Origin: Penelope pileata
Lineage: Eukaryota > Chordata > Aves > Galliformes > Cracidae
NCBI GenBank assembly: GCA_013396635.1
Contig: WBMW01000793.1
Span: 357,117 to 421,116, forward strand
DNA: 64,000 nucleotides
Direction: 5' to 3'
Part shown: piece after piece, positions 51,301-63,869 of the stretch
How positions within the stretch are numbered: the stretch's first letter is position 1
How the letters are laid out: the number at the start of each line of letters is the position of its first letter
Translations under genes and position numbers: made by a program
Notes under the pieces: generated by a model
Seen by the model: only the letters and a program-made list of their open reading frames with translations
Databases searched by the model: none
What the model was told of the DNA's origin: nothing

Positions 51301-53343
51301 GATACAGTCTAGATACTCAGTAAGGCCCTACAAGAAGAAGTTCCACAGCTTTAAATGCCTGACATCTTTTGTTTGCTTGTTTGTCTGTTTTCATTTCTAG
51401 GCTGCTTATTTCCATATCAAGAAATGATGCTACACACATTTCTGTAAGTTTGCGAAAGAGGCCAATGGGACCAGATGCCAAAGGAGCTCAGAAGATTTAC
51501 GCTAGGCGAGCATCTGGCTCCCTGCTCACTGTTTCCAGAATGAAGACAAATGCTTGCAAACATCCTTATTCAAAATCACTAATGTGCTCAGCAACGATCA
51601 GCACAAATGCAGCAGTGTTGCTGCTGTAAGGTGCAGTGCCTGGGAACACAGCTGCTGAATGTTCTAATGCTGCTTCTTCCAGATGTGTATTTAATGCAAA
51701 GATCGGTGAGAAAATAAGATGTTGCTGCCCTTCAAATCAAGCAAAGGGAATGATTAAGACATCATCATCTTTTGTTGTTGTACTGGCGGATGGTAGTAAT
51801 TGCTTCTATACAGGAAAGCAGCTATACATCTATTGTCATCCATCATCTTGCCAAGGCTGTGTAGAAGCGGTAAACTTTTGATTTAACCTCATTAGCATTC
51901 CCAGAATTACAATGTCATACCAAAGATAAAGATTGAAATTATCTGCATCTCAGCAAATGGAGAAGAAACAAATCACACACCAAGTAAAAAGCCAATGCAC
52001 AACCATGATTCTTCCTAGTACTTAAAGGCGGCTCAAACATTCTCGGTTCTTAATTTGCCACGCAGGATGGGAGACAATTAGGAATTGCACTTAAATGCAC
52101 CAAACTCTGAACTCTTCCCAGGAATTGAGGATCCACCAGAAACACAGAGAAATTTGTGTGGAATGTGGGAAATAACACGGAGGCATCTTGCTTTTGCACA
52201 ATATCCTTGTGCCTGGAAACTCAAAGGATTTCCATGTGAATCCCAGGATAAATGCACACAAGGCGAGTTCCTGCTCAAGCTTGAGTTGAAGGAAGCAGGG
52301 ATCACTTATGTGTCCCTTCTGGCAGTCAAATGGGATCAAGTAATGTCTGTACTTGTCTGAGGTCAGTCTACAGCAACATCTATAGTAAAACTGGGAATTC
52401 ATCTCAGGCCCCAGCCAGCAGCTTGCCCCCTGAGCCGTGTTCCTCGCTACAGCCATAAAACAATGTCAATATGTACTCCACACCACTCATTCTGAGTTAC
52501 TTTATTCTTTTATGGACCATCCTAGAGGTAATTAATGGATCTTCCCTACAGTGGGAACAAAAGAACAAAATGAATTTACTATTCCAGTGGCACCCTTGAC
52601 ACAGATATTGAGTAGCTTCATTAAACATTTTGTAACCCCGAGCGTCTTTGCTAAACCCTCTGCAACAAGCACAGAATCATTTTCCCTATTACAACACAAA
52701 CATAACGGTCAGAATTTAGAACTCTTTTACATCTGCTTTACATCTGAATAATCTCCCTGATCTCAGTGGGATCTGGCCAGCCTGACGCAGGTGCAAATCA
52801 AGGCTGTATCATCCCACTTTTCTCTCGATCTATTACCTTGTGGCACCACTCTCAAACTCACTTGCACAGTCAGCATAATCAGACCCAAGCAACTAATACA
52901 ACTCTTAAATACAAACAACAATAAATCAAATGCTTAAACTATAATTTATCAGAAGAGTACTATTCAGGTCTTCCCAAAGCTGTTCTGAACCACCTCTCTC
53001 ATGTGGTCATATTCCAGAAGAGAACCGACATTGGATAAAGCTCAGACCTGCAGATACATTTACATAAGAAAGAAATGCTGAGAACATCCCATATTTTTGA
53101 CAGGAGATTTCACAGAGATCAGAGTAAATAACACATCTGAGAAGACTAAAATGCATCTGAAGTATCTCTTCCAAAGACCAGTACAGCAGGGCAAGGTCTC
53201 ACTGCAACCTGAAGCCTTAAATTCAGCAGCCAGCCTAGCCAGCCAGCCACACCAACCTTCAGCAATACCAGAGCAAACCTTTAACGGATCAGAAAAAGGC
53301 AACAGGCTATTCCACCACAATTTTTGCTTTACGACACACTTAC

Positions 53344-53422
53344 TTCATTGGTTTGAACAATGCTTGTCCATAATTCTGGAACGTCATGATCAGCTTCAGC
53401 TGGGTGCCTCCTGACTTCATTG
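53344..53422 (-). CDS. FAM20C: FAM20C exon 3
   Basis: The segment is 79 nt: two bases completing Ala, 25 codons, and two bases of Lys. It encodes MKSGGTQLKLIMTFQNYG followed by QALFKPM, the N-lobe strands that line the ATP site. The lysine in the TQLKLIM segment corresponds to human Lys271, a nucleotide-binding residue. The threonine three residues before it corresponds to Thr268, a known Raine syndrome position. The acceptor is CCACAG|CA, preceded by a poly-T tract, and the donor is AA|GTAAGT, a full consensus match. The frame joins exon 2 (phase 1) and exon 4 (phase 2). Confidence 0.97.
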
Positions 53423-56400
53423 CTGTGGAAAAAAACAAAACCGTTTTAAAATGTTACGTATGGATCTACTTACATTCAGCTTCCTTGAAATGAAGGCACA
53501 TCTCTTTTCTCTGTATTAGATGCAGCACTGCAGTATCTGAGCACCACGAAAGGCAATCCTAACTGGATCACAGATTATTCAGTGGGTGCAGAGTACAGTG
53601 GAGAGCTTTAAGCTGCTGACCAGGACTAAAAATGGATTGTACTCCCTCACACATCTTTGTCTTCTTCAGCTGGTCATGGGTAGAACCATTATGGGGTCTA
53701 TGAGCGTCCCAATGGAACAACAGGTATAGGAACACCTCAGTGGAGTCCTGTTTTCTCCATCTTCAACTTCTTTGGGATTTCCTGCTAACAATGGGCACAG
53801 GAGACAGGATGGTTTCAAAGACAGCTGTGGCTAGGATTACAGTCTGATGCACAGCAGACATCTCCTTAATTAAAAGTATGAGCAGATACTAGAGCAATCT
53901 CTGATCTCTGCTGTGATTTTAATAATCGCTGCAGAGCAGTAGAGATATGTAAATCCATCTCCTCTTTGCACATTGGAGATTTATCCAAAACCATCCACTA
54001 ACTTTCAGGGGACCCCAAGGTGGTTGTACATGAGAGCATGCGTGCTATGGCTGTGCATGGCTGTGTTGGGAGGGAAGGAGGACATGTGGGTGGCAGGGGC
54101 TGCAGTCCACCCTACACATCAAAAGCCATCTGCTCAGACACTGAATGCACTCGCTTCTCAGCTGGGAGCCAATGGGAATTTAAGACTGACATTCATTCAT
54201 ACCAACTTGTACAATTTGGACAATATCACGTTAACAGCCAGATTATAGTGTTTTTAGAGTCTGAGTCTTTATTTTTTTTTTAATGTAAGAGTTCCTGAAA
54301 TGCATTTTACTTGATGATAAGGTTACTAAAAAAGGTAAATATATACTTTGGCAAACCAGCTGCTTTTTCATCATCTCAATCAAAACTGCTCTGAATAAAT
54401 GAAATGACCTATACCCTAACTCTTTAATTCACTTCAGTGTTCGGAGAGCCGTGACAGTCGTGTCTATGGGGATGAGTCAGTCCTTTCAAAATGCTTCCCA
54501 CAAATGATCAGATAATCAATCCCTTTCTTTGCAGTTCTGACAAAACCTGTGTTGACTGCAGAACTACATGAATGCCAAGTTACCTTGCTCTGTAAATTCT
54601 GGCTTAGAGCTGCCCTTGTTAAACCTATATAATTCGTACATTTTCTTTCTCTAACCAATGCCATTAAGCTGCACATCCTTTTTAATTACTCCTCTCTGTG
54701 CCTTATTCCTGGTAGGTCAACAGCTCTCTTTCAACCCTTGTAATCCATATTTTTGCAACAAAACGCTATGCAAATCTGGTCAGTGTGATTACACTTCCCT
54801 TAGGATAAAATCCCTTCTGCCTTGCTGTTTTGCTGACCCCTGCCTTCTCTTGCATTACCAATTGATCCCAAAGGAACAAATAAATAATTAGTAATTAAAG
54901 GGCATTAAATAACTTGCACTGAGCAGGTAAAGTAGAAGTATGTGGTTTTCACGTATCAAACTCTCTTTCTTGTGCAGAACAGGTTAGTTGATCTGCACCT
55001 GAGGGAAGGACATAGGCACCATTTTCTACCTTGTCCAGCGCCTGAAGGCAATGAGGAACAGCAAATGTCCAGCCCAAACCATACATGTGCTGCTCCAGGA
55101 CCATCACAGCGTAGCCATGCACTCTGGAAATGTTCCTGCTTGGTTTGGACAGCAAACAGGCAGCTGGAGCTGCCCTTGCCTTATGCCCACAAAGACCCAC
55201 ATAGACCCACCACTGTTCCATGGACATCCCTGACCAGCTGCTGCCAAAGATGCAGAGTCCACTTGGCTTTTTAAGGCATAAACCTGCAATCACAACCCTG
55301 TTCATGCAGGATATCTTCAGTTAGGTCAGTAATATCAGTCTCAGGAACAAAAGGTAGAATTGTGTCCTTTCTGTCAGATATAGCCCTTCCCAGCTCCACC
55401 AATCTCAACATAGCTGCTTGCAAACTGCTCACACCAACTGAACCTTTTTTCTTTAAAGTTTATATAATTTATGCTTTTTGGTTCAATGATGAGGAGCTTA
55501 GGGCTTAGACCTTGGCTCCCTCTCCTCCCTGAAACATGTATATCCAAAATGTAGCAAATATCCTGCAAGCCCATCACAGAAGCAGGAAGGATAGAGCCTA
55601 TTGTGAGGTACAGCTGGGAAGCCAAGACTTTGGGAAACCACAGCAATGCAAAGAAGAAGAAAGGATGTTCCAGCATGCCTATTTCTAAGCACAAAGCGTC
55701 AGATACACTAAGCTGACTGGTTTCTCGTCAAACTGAAGCCACTCGACAGATAATGATTTTGTTAGCAGCCGAACTCAACAATAAGTGTGTCATCACCAAG
55801 GGGGGGAATGCATGAAGAAGATTAACAATTCAGCATAACTCTTCCACGAGACACAAAGGCCTGGTTTCCTGTCAGAAAGAATTGAGCTGAAGTAAGACAA
55901 AAGCATCTCCCTGGTCTGTTTAGATCCATCTTATTGTATTGCCTTAATTGGTTGCAATAGTAGACTTGATCCAACATAAGTTTTGCTGGGACGTTGTCCC
56001 ACTGCTGTTGCCAGGAGAAAACTTTGGGCCTTCCCGAAACAGAGGGTGACGATGGTGGGAACGGCGTTACATTGGGCCTTGTGACAAAGCATGCTGGCAG
56101 CCGCAGGCACTGTGGCCAACACCATAAGCCAGAGCTCCACACTGGCTTCCCTCCACATTCCCCAGGCTCCCAGATATTCCCACTTCAGCTAGGCCTTGGA
56201 CAGACTGAAGGTGATTCAATGACACCGTCCAGGCCCAACAGCTAATGCCATCTCCCTGCAGAGAGGGAAACACATGGTGCTGAGCCCAGTCCATGCTGCT
56301 GACCTCAGGAAGATCCTTCGTGCCTCTCTAAAAGACGTAGATCAGAGAGCGTGGCCTGAGCAACAGGCGCAAATCATGGGGGTGGCAATGCCGGAGAAGT

Positions 56401-57718
56401 GCAGGTCTCACTGGAGATGACTCACCTGGACTTCTAGGCCTGATTGTATTCCTTGTCCCTCAGTCTTACAGCTGCACATTGGCCTCCCTCTCATTTTGTG
56501 GGCTGTATTCCTTCAGGATCTCCCTTTCTTGCTCAAATTCCAGTTAAACATGTTCCTCTGGTCATGACAGGCAAACAGCGGGAGACACGTCATCTCCCAG
56601 GAACTTATCCTGAACAAACATTGTCTGCTTATTTGGAGATGCCCTTGTGCCATCACCTATTGCTCACATGAATGTTTCTGAAGACTTTATAATTCCCTGG
56701 AGCAGAATACACAATTTTCCGAGAAATTGGAAGATGTTACGCCACTGCAATCTGTCTTGTCTACAATCAGCAGGCTTAGATAATTTAAAGGTGGCCTTAC
56801 AACGTCATGCTGTTCTGACTCCAAAGGGAACTGCTAGTCAAAATCTGAACTCATATTTGTTTTTTTTTTTAAGGTTTCTGAAGATACTGTAACATTGGGA
56901 GCAGCTCTGGAAAAGGAATACAGGTACCTCAAATTCCCTCTTATACAGCTCCTGGACACAATGGCACAGTGTTCAAACCAAATCCCAATAGAACCATTAC
57001 CTTTTTATCTCCAGGTAATTTAAAGTTTCTCTTTTCCTCCAAAGTAGAAAGAAAGGGAAGGCAAGCCTGTAAAAATCCCTTTGCTATTTGCACCTAATGA
57101 GCTTTTTGGCACAGCCACATATCGTGCCTGCTACTTCTTCCATCTTGTCCTCTCCTACTCCTTATGAAAACTCATCCATACAAGACCCGAATTCCCCTCC
57201 CAATCCACAGATATCATCAATTATAAAAGATGCACTACCTATCATCTTTCAATCATGTTTTAATACCTATATGCTACATGATTTCTCACTCCCTCTTCTA
57301 AAGCCTCTGGTGCAGACTCTGGTAGAGATCCAATGATGCCCAAAGTGATTTGACCGCAAAGGATTTGGAATTGGAATCAATCTGGCTTTCCAGCTCTTCA
57401 GTTTTCCTGCATGATAACTCTCACCTCTAGACTGAATGGTCTTCTGATGGAGAGGGAGAGTCCCAAAAGGACCTTTGAACCCTTTGTTTTGGTTACTTAT
57501 GCAATGTTAATGCCTGAGCAGTAAGATCCAGTCAAAGCCTGGGATGCACAAATGTCTGAAACAGAAGTTCAGATCCATTTTCAATTCCTATTTATAGATC
57601 AAGCTTAAATCTACCATAAACATGTTCATTGGCTTTAACAAGCAATACTCTGCCCCCGGCTAGAGACATGGCCCCATACAAGCTGTAAGGTTGATTTCAA
57701 AACAAATTCAAACGCTCA

Positions 57719-58035
57719 TCATCTCTTAATTTGTTCTTGCTCAGCCAATCTGGCTAACTCGTTTTTAAAGACCTTTCTTGCTATAGTCAAGGTAGTAAAG
57801 ACTTCTGTGAGGGAAGAGATCTGTGAAACCATTCAACAGCTTTGTTGTACACTCTAAGTCCCCTCTTTTCATCTGGAATTGTACATTTAATCAATCTGTT
57901 GACTCTTGGCAGATTCACTGTTTTCTTATACAGTAAATCAATGATGCTACATTTCATTGCATTTTCAGCAGCACTTTTCCCTTTACTTTGGATGAGATTT
58001 TTATAATTTCCTTCAGTACCACAATTTAGGTTCAA
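57719..58035 (-). pseudogene. Unidentified coding-like trace with a frame change
   Basis: On the minus strand, one frame is open from about 58035 to a stop at about 57787. Its composition is protein-like: balanced charge, regular hydrophobics, and a segment reading DLLYKKTVNLPRVNRLIKC. A second frame, offset by two bases, begins at an ATG overlapping the first frame near 57830 and continues to tandem TGA stops at 57719-57721 and 57716-57718. It is lysine/glutamate rich and reads like an amphipathic helix (FKNELARLAEQEQIKR). The pair suggests an old coding sequence broken by an indel, such as a processed pseudogene or a transposon remnant. I cannot name the parent family, and chance remains possible. 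It lies inside FAM20C intron 2 on the same strand and is not part of the FAM20C message. Confidence 0.25.
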
Positions 58036-60201
58036 TATTTAGTGTCTTGTCTATCTTCCTTTTTTTTTTTCTTTCCCTAAGTCAAAGCAGAGTCCACCTT
58101 GCTTAATTACAGCATTTCTTCACTGCACGAGTAATCTCATGTGCTTGCTTCCTAACTACTGCCTGCACAAATTGAAGGCATTGCAAGTTCAGAAATCAAC
58201 TCAGGTAATGTTTCCAAACCTTTCCAACCAGAGAATGCAAAGAACCAGAAACCAAAAACCAACCAACAAACACCAGCAATCACAAAATCCTATTCTGCTC
58301 AACCACAGCCCCACAGCACAGCTCTTCTGGACAGGAACACAAGAGAGATGAAGACCATGCTGCCCCGACAATGCACCACCCATATTTGTTGTTAAACTGC
58401 TGCGACAATTACACACAGACATTTTGTAAATATGCAAGAAAATAGCTAACTATGGTTATTTATGCATGCAATAAACAGTTATGAAAGGCAAAGGATATGT
58501 GCAGTTGCCTGTGCGTGCGCTTCTGTAAACTGGGTTTCAGTGCTCAATCAAAACAATTCTCTCTAGGCTCCTATTTATGGCAGGAGGAAATTTACACTGA
58601 ATTAAATCAAATTAAGAGCTATCCCTTTATGCTGCACAAAATGAATAGGGACTATATATATTGATGCGGGGCACAGAACACATCCTCAGCTTAAAAGCTC
58701 TTGGTAACCCTGTCCTTTTCAAGGCCAGCTCTAGGTGTCACTGTGGGAGCTGAATGTGATACTCCTTCCCATCCATGGTTTTGTTCCATTTAAACTTTAA
58801 CATCAAGAAAATGTCACCTTGGTGCTCCCTGCTCTTGGGAATTGCTTCTGTCACCATTTTCATTTTAAAATAACGCTGCACATTACAGAGTTGTGTGAGC
58901 AGTTCTGATAGATGGGGCAGGATCAATCTGGTCACCACTCTCCGCCATAAATAATGCAAGCAGAGCAGAGAAATTACAATGTGGCTAAGAAAGCTGTTTA
59001 GCTGCACTTCGGATCTAATTACTGAAGGTATCAAAAACCCGCACAGCAAATCACCTAATTCTATTAGAGCCACAGCAAATCTGAATGCTGGGAAAAGACT
59101 GGATAGAGCAATATCCCATTTCATCTAATGCATGTAAGCCTGCATGTTTAATTGTCCTGCTTATAAAAAGAAGCCTGAATGCTATTCGATGCTATGAAGA
59201 CTCCCATTTATTTTTACTTATAACCTAGAATCTTTGCTGCTGCCTTAAAAAATGGAACAGAAAGCAAATAGGATAAAAACAAACAAACAAAAACAGGCAA
59301 ATTGGAAAATATGCAGGAATATGCAAAAGACTGTAGAAGTCCTATAAATGTCCTTTGGTCAAATACATTACTCTTTATTAATCAGCTTACATGCTTTGGA
59401 ATCCCTGCTGTGGCTCCGCAGTAAAGCTGAAAAATGGCAGATGTTATTTTAAAATATATTTTTAAACACCCAAAGAATCTGCAACATGAAATAAAAGATG
59501 CTGCACTGCGTAATAAAAAAAAGTATACTAAGAAGATACTCTTTCTTGCTTTGCAACCTGACTGAAAGCCCCCAAAACCCTCCAGAGGCAGACTGTGGAT
59601 GCTCCCAGCTGCATTCATATCCTGGCATCTTCACCTAGTCAAAAGTCCCTCTCCACCTCCCTCCACTTGATTTTAGGCTGGGATTTCTGTCCAGAAGTCA
59701 TTCTGTCAGTTCACACAGTGACTGATTCCTATATCAAATGTACTTCCTATTTTAGCTTATGGCAATACTACTGAACCGTTGATAGAAACCACAGCTCTGT
59801 GTTTTCACGTTAGGGGCATAAGAGGCCCTGACTTGTTCAAACATTAGCAAAGAGACAATCCCGTAGGAAATCGCTGTTAATCATCAGTCTCCCTCTGTGG
59901 GCCCACGGCCCCTTCCCCGCATTGATCTCAAAGCTCTATCAAAACCATAATTAATGAAAACCTCACGACACATCTATATGACACACTAGGTGAAATCACG
60001 GCCCCAGGGAAGCCAATGACAAAACTTCCACTTACATCACCATGGATTTCACTCCTATTTTTTATTATAACAATTCTGCTGCTAGGTTAACTGAAGCATA
60101 GAGAGGTTAAGCAACATGCCCAGAAGCTCAGATCAAGAGAAGAATGAGTACTAATCCATTGTATCTCCTTCCCATGTCCCTTCTTCTCCCACCAGCTTGA
60201 A

Positions 60202-60335
60202 CAACCCTACATCAACCTATATCAACCCTACATCATTCTGCTCTGCAGAAAGGACACCTGGCAGCCACACAGTCTGAAACACCGCTGGGGTTGATGTGAA
60301 ACTGAGGTTGTTGAGGTTGTTGTGTAAACCTCAAT
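60202..60335. repeat. Short direct repeats in intron 2
   Basis: An exact 13-mer (caaccctacatca) occurs at 60202-60214 and 60223-60235. Nearby, gaggttgtt is tandemly duplicated at 60304-60321. An 8-bp inverted pair (ttgaggtt at 60311-60318, aacctcaa at 60327-60334) can fold over an 8-nt loop. This looks like local slippage. Confidence 0.7.
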
Positions 60336-61263
60336 AAATGAGACAGAAGATGGTTTGGCTGAGCACTCCCCTCTGCAAGGATTGGGGGACAGCCTGGCCA
60401 CTGCTTAGGGCTCTGCAGAGGGCAGGGAAGGGCAGAGCCTGCACCTCTTCTTTCTCGCTCCCGAAGGATGTGCTCATAGAGCAATGCTAACGCTGGAAAA
60501 AGCTGGCAGCTGGCTCAGTCCCCATTCGCATGTCACTACTACTCCAGGAATCATTAGGTGTGCCTAGGGGAAAATCACAGGGGCTGTGTCCATGCGGTGC
60601 CCTCGTGGCGCGGGCTGCAGGAGCAGTGTGCTGCTGCCTGCGGTGTCACATCTGAGCCAGAGATGGGAAAATACACGGCTTAGCCATCACACCTGCGCTC
60701 CTTAATTAATCATTCCAATCCAGAGCTGTAGGGACAGAGAACCCATCACTTGTTAATAAATGAGCCTGCATTTGTCCTCTTTCTTGAGACCAGGTGTCAC
60801 CCAGTCCCTCACATTCCACATGCAGGATGGCAGCCAGGCACACTGAGCTGCTGCATGCAGCACGCAGCCCAGCAGGGCAAAGAGCAGCGCTCCCAGCTGT
60901 GTGCTCAGCCAGGGCACAGCTCAGTATGCAGCTCTCCCAGAGCATCCTGCCTTCCCCACATGCTCCACCTGGATCAGCTCAGCCCTCTCTCAATGACCAA
61001 GGAGCTCCCTTCTTCCCGTTCAGCAGCCACTGGGATTCACATGATGGAAAATGTAAACCTTAGGCCTACGGGTGCTGTTCTTGCAGGGACCATTTCCTGC
61101 TGAAGCCAGGGGAAATTTTGCCTTGCAGGGTTAAAGACCCGGTGACCTCATCCTGCGGTGGCAACGTAGAATCAGCAGTTTTACAGAGCTGCTATTTCAT
61201 GCCTCCAAAACGGACTTAGCAACTCTGTGGTCAGCACAAGTCACTCCATTTTCCCCATGGCTG

Positions 61264-61782
61264 GTGGCTGTGCTGCAGCTCCCTACCTCTGCAAACCACG
61301 GGGCGTGCATTTGTTTAGCAACCCAGGGCTTTCATTCAGGGTTCTGTTTTTTTTTTCTTTGCTCCCTGTGCAGCTACGCAGCTAAATTCGAAGAGACACA
61401 AGCTGTCATTAAACAGCCCTGGAGAAAAAAGAACCCAAACTCTGTCACCTTGTTTAACCGGAGCCAAAGGTTGACACGAGCACATCCCTGTTGTGGATTT
61501 ACAGCGGAACAAACAGCAGGGAGTCGTGCAGAGCTGTGCCCAGGGAGGCTGCTCCCCTCCAGCCCCCGGATGCTCCTGCATCGCAGCAGGGCTGCAGGTC
61601 AGCCTCCTCCCTTCTCCCTCCAGACGCAGCCTTTAAATAATGGTCAGCTAACAGCACACATTAAGCTCGGGAGCTCGGGCAGGATGCTATCTGCTTTTGG
61701 CTGTCCTTTTTTCATTACCTTTTTTTCTTTTTTTTTTAAACAGGGTGCTTTCAGCCTGATAACTAAAGGACATCAGAAATGA
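61264..61782 (+). other. Longest open frame in window (172 codons), probably chance
   Basis: This plus-strand frame lies in intron 2, antisense to FAM20C. It runs through a poly-T tract near 61347-61359 and T-rich sequence at 61708-61740, which translate to long Phe runs. No domain, signal peptide or family resemblance is seen, and there is no sign of splicing into neighbouring sequence. I list it only because it is the longest frame in the window. I do not consider it a real gene. Confidence 0.05.
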
Positions 61783-62001
61783 ATGGGGTTTGCCTTGCTG
61801 GCAGACTTTTCAATTATTCAGGTAATACAGAGCTGGCAATATCTCGTTATGTTTAACAAGGAAAATGAGCACAGAAGTCAGGAAGCAGTGGTGCAGGCAC
61901 ACCGGAGAGAAGTCACGCAAAATACTCATTGATATTCAAACAGCAGTGAGATCCTGAACAACAAGCAAATAATGATAAAAACCATGTATGTCCAAACATA
62001 C

Positions 62002-62174
62002 CGACACTGGTTATCTTTTGGGAGACCAGGTCTTGTAGTAGAGCCTCAATTGCAGGATTATGTCTGGAATACAACTCGTACCGATTGATGCCAATGTGGA
62101 ATTTTAACCAGTTCGGGTAGGAGTCTATGGAGGTTTCTCCAGTTGGCAAAAATTCTTCATGATCTTCATTTTGC
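62002..62174 (-). CDS. FAM20C: FAM20C exon 2
   Basis: The segment is 173 nt: one base completing Trp, 57 codons, and one base of the next Ala codon. It encodes a short variable acidic stretch (QNEDHEEFLP), then the conserved block around SYPNWLKFHIGINRYELY, SRHNPAIEALLQDL and SQKITSV. This block is the start of the conserved FAM20 kinase region (N-lobe), where FAM20C proteins are nearly invariant. The acceptor is TGGTGGTAG|G with a T-rich tract upstream; the donor is GTCG|GTATGT. Both fit consensus, and the frame joins exons 1 and 3 without a stop. Confidence 0.97.
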
Positions 62175-63869
62175 CTACCACCAAAAACAAAGAAAGAAAA
62201 GGAAAAAAAAAACATTGATGAGGAGAAAGAAATAATGTTACAGGTTCTGACAGGCATCAAGAAATGGGATCCAGAGGGGTGGGCTGGGGAAGGCAGAGCG
62301 CTGCAGAGTGGGAGAAGCCCCTGGCCCAGCCCTGTGCCGGCTGCACGCCGCAGCCCGCTCCCACCCCACTGTCAGCTCCACTCTCTGTGCCTGATTTAAA
62401 GCCCATGAAAGTCAGGAGGAAAATTCACAGTGACAGAACTGAGCGCTGGCAGAGGCCCTTATATAGCCGAAACATGGAGCTGCAAGGGTTATGTTGTGTT
62501 TAGATCACATTATGTTACAGACATCTCTTACAAGTCAGGCCCAAAGAAAAGCATCACCCTGAACTTTTATCTAACTGAGAGCCGGGGCTGGAAGTCCATA
62601 GTGCAGCAGGAGCCTGACCTGTTGGACCAAATGTTCCTACTTTCTTCCTTTTTTTAAACACAGAGAATGAGAAATCAGCTCAGAAGGAACCAGCTGCTAA
62701 CCAATAGCTCTGGGTGGTTCTGCCCCTCCCTTAGCAGAAAGGTGCTGTTGCAGAAGAGGACTGTGAGAATGACCTGGGACTGCTAAATCTCGTGTTCCTT
62801 CTGTGAACTTTGGCTGTGGCCAGGAGGAAAACACAGCAAGCAGCTGCGCTGGGGACACTGGGGATAACTTTGCCCTTCACCTATGTAACACAGACACATT
62901 TCTTCCACCCAAAGTCCCCCATGGTTTGAGTCATCACCAGATGTTCTGATGTTTGCAACTTTTTTCCCCAGGGAAACCAGAACTTGCTCAGGTATTTCAT
63001 TCCACAGCTACTTCTTACTGTTAAGAGGAAGGGCCCAGATCACTCACATGCATATGGAACAGAAATCATAGATATTTATGCTCTCTTTCTGAAGATTCGG
63101 ATCCTGCTGGCTGCCCCGTGGCTTGGCAGAGCTCTTGCACGGTACAATGCAGCTGTTTAAACACTACAATGTCAGCGTGTTTGGAAGAGGGTGCTGTTGG
63201 ATTAGACAAGCCCTTTGATTTCTCAGTCATTGAAATTTCTCAGCGTTTCTTACAAGCCAATGGGGCAAATGATTCACAGAGGCAACTGCACACTTCCAAG
63301 GCTGGATAGCAGCGGAGGTGCCAGGGTGCTGGGAATTAACTGAGAATGAAAAGTGGAGCGCAGATCAAATCCCAAAGGCAGAAACTCCTGTAGGGGTGGG
63401 AGCCTTTGTGATATCAGAGCTCGCTTTGGAGAAAAGTTGGGGTGTTGGAGCCTGGACGCACCGCTCCGTCCCTGCACTCCCAGTGGTGGGGGTGCTGGGG
63501 GGTGGCAGTGTGCCTGGCCCCGGTCTGATGCTGTTTTTGCAGTGGCATCCCCCTGGGGCTGTGGCTGCCCATGGGACAGTGGAGACCCTCAGGTCTCAGC
63601 ACCGCAGCCTGCTTGTGCTGCTGTGTTAAATTCTGTATTTCATCGCAGTTTTTGAAGGGAAACAACCGTTCATGCCTGCCTGTGGCTCTGCTCACACCGG
63701 TGACAGCCAAATCTCCCCCTAACCCCTGCCTCCTCCAACCAATTCCTGAGTAAAACCCTATTATAAAACCGAAGGGAGGGCCATAGGGAAGCACCACATC
63801 ACATTCCACCCCCGACCCCGGGCCTCCCCAGGGGGCCCAACCCGAACCCTGCTCTCCCCCGGCACTCAC
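62175..63869 (-). other. FAM20C: FAM20C intron 1 (1,695 bp)
   Basis: The intron is bounded by the GTGAGT donor (63864-63869) and a TAG acceptor next to 62174; phase 2. The part near exon 1 is GC-rich and holds G-runs around 63483-63510. The remainder is ordinary sequence. No other gene is recognised in it. Confidence 0.9.

Larger units (their letters stand above)
21687..53343 (-). other. FAM20C: FAM20C intron 3 (31,657 bp)
   Basis: This is the largest intron, phase 2, with a GTAAGT donor (53338-53343) and a TTTGCAG acceptor beside 21686. It makes up half the window. It contains one CR1 fragment, simple repeats, a perfect hairpin (29392-29428), AT-rich palindromes, paired TTAATTAA sites, and several AT-rich stretches that could be enhancers. 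No second gene, tRNA or other structural RNA is recognised. Its many open frames of 60-154 codons overlap on both strands and show no family resemblance. Confidence 0.9.
53423..62001 (-). other. FAM20C: FAM20C intron 2 (8,579 bp)
   Basis: Phase 1 intron with a GTATGT donor (61996-62001) and a CCACAG acceptor next to 53422. It holds an unidentified minus-strand coding-like trace (57719-58035), short direct repeats near 60202-60321, and several open frames judged to be chance (for example 58738-59124 minus and 61264-61782 plus). No other gene is recognised. Confidence 0.9.

Noticed and set aside
58738..59124. 128-codon minus-strand frame with a hydrophobic first half
   Set aside because: Composition resembles AT-rich intron DNA read by chance. 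No signal peptide consensus or known family, and no sign of an indel-broken homologue.
61264..61782. 172-codon plus-strand open frame, the longest in the window
   Set aside because: It crosses poly-T tracts that translate to Phe runs, lies antisense in intron 2, and has no domain, splice partners or family resemblance.
63483..63510. G-rich runs in intron 1, possible G-quadruplex
   Set aside because: Only two runs of five or more G lie close together, so four G3 runs with short loops are not clearly available.
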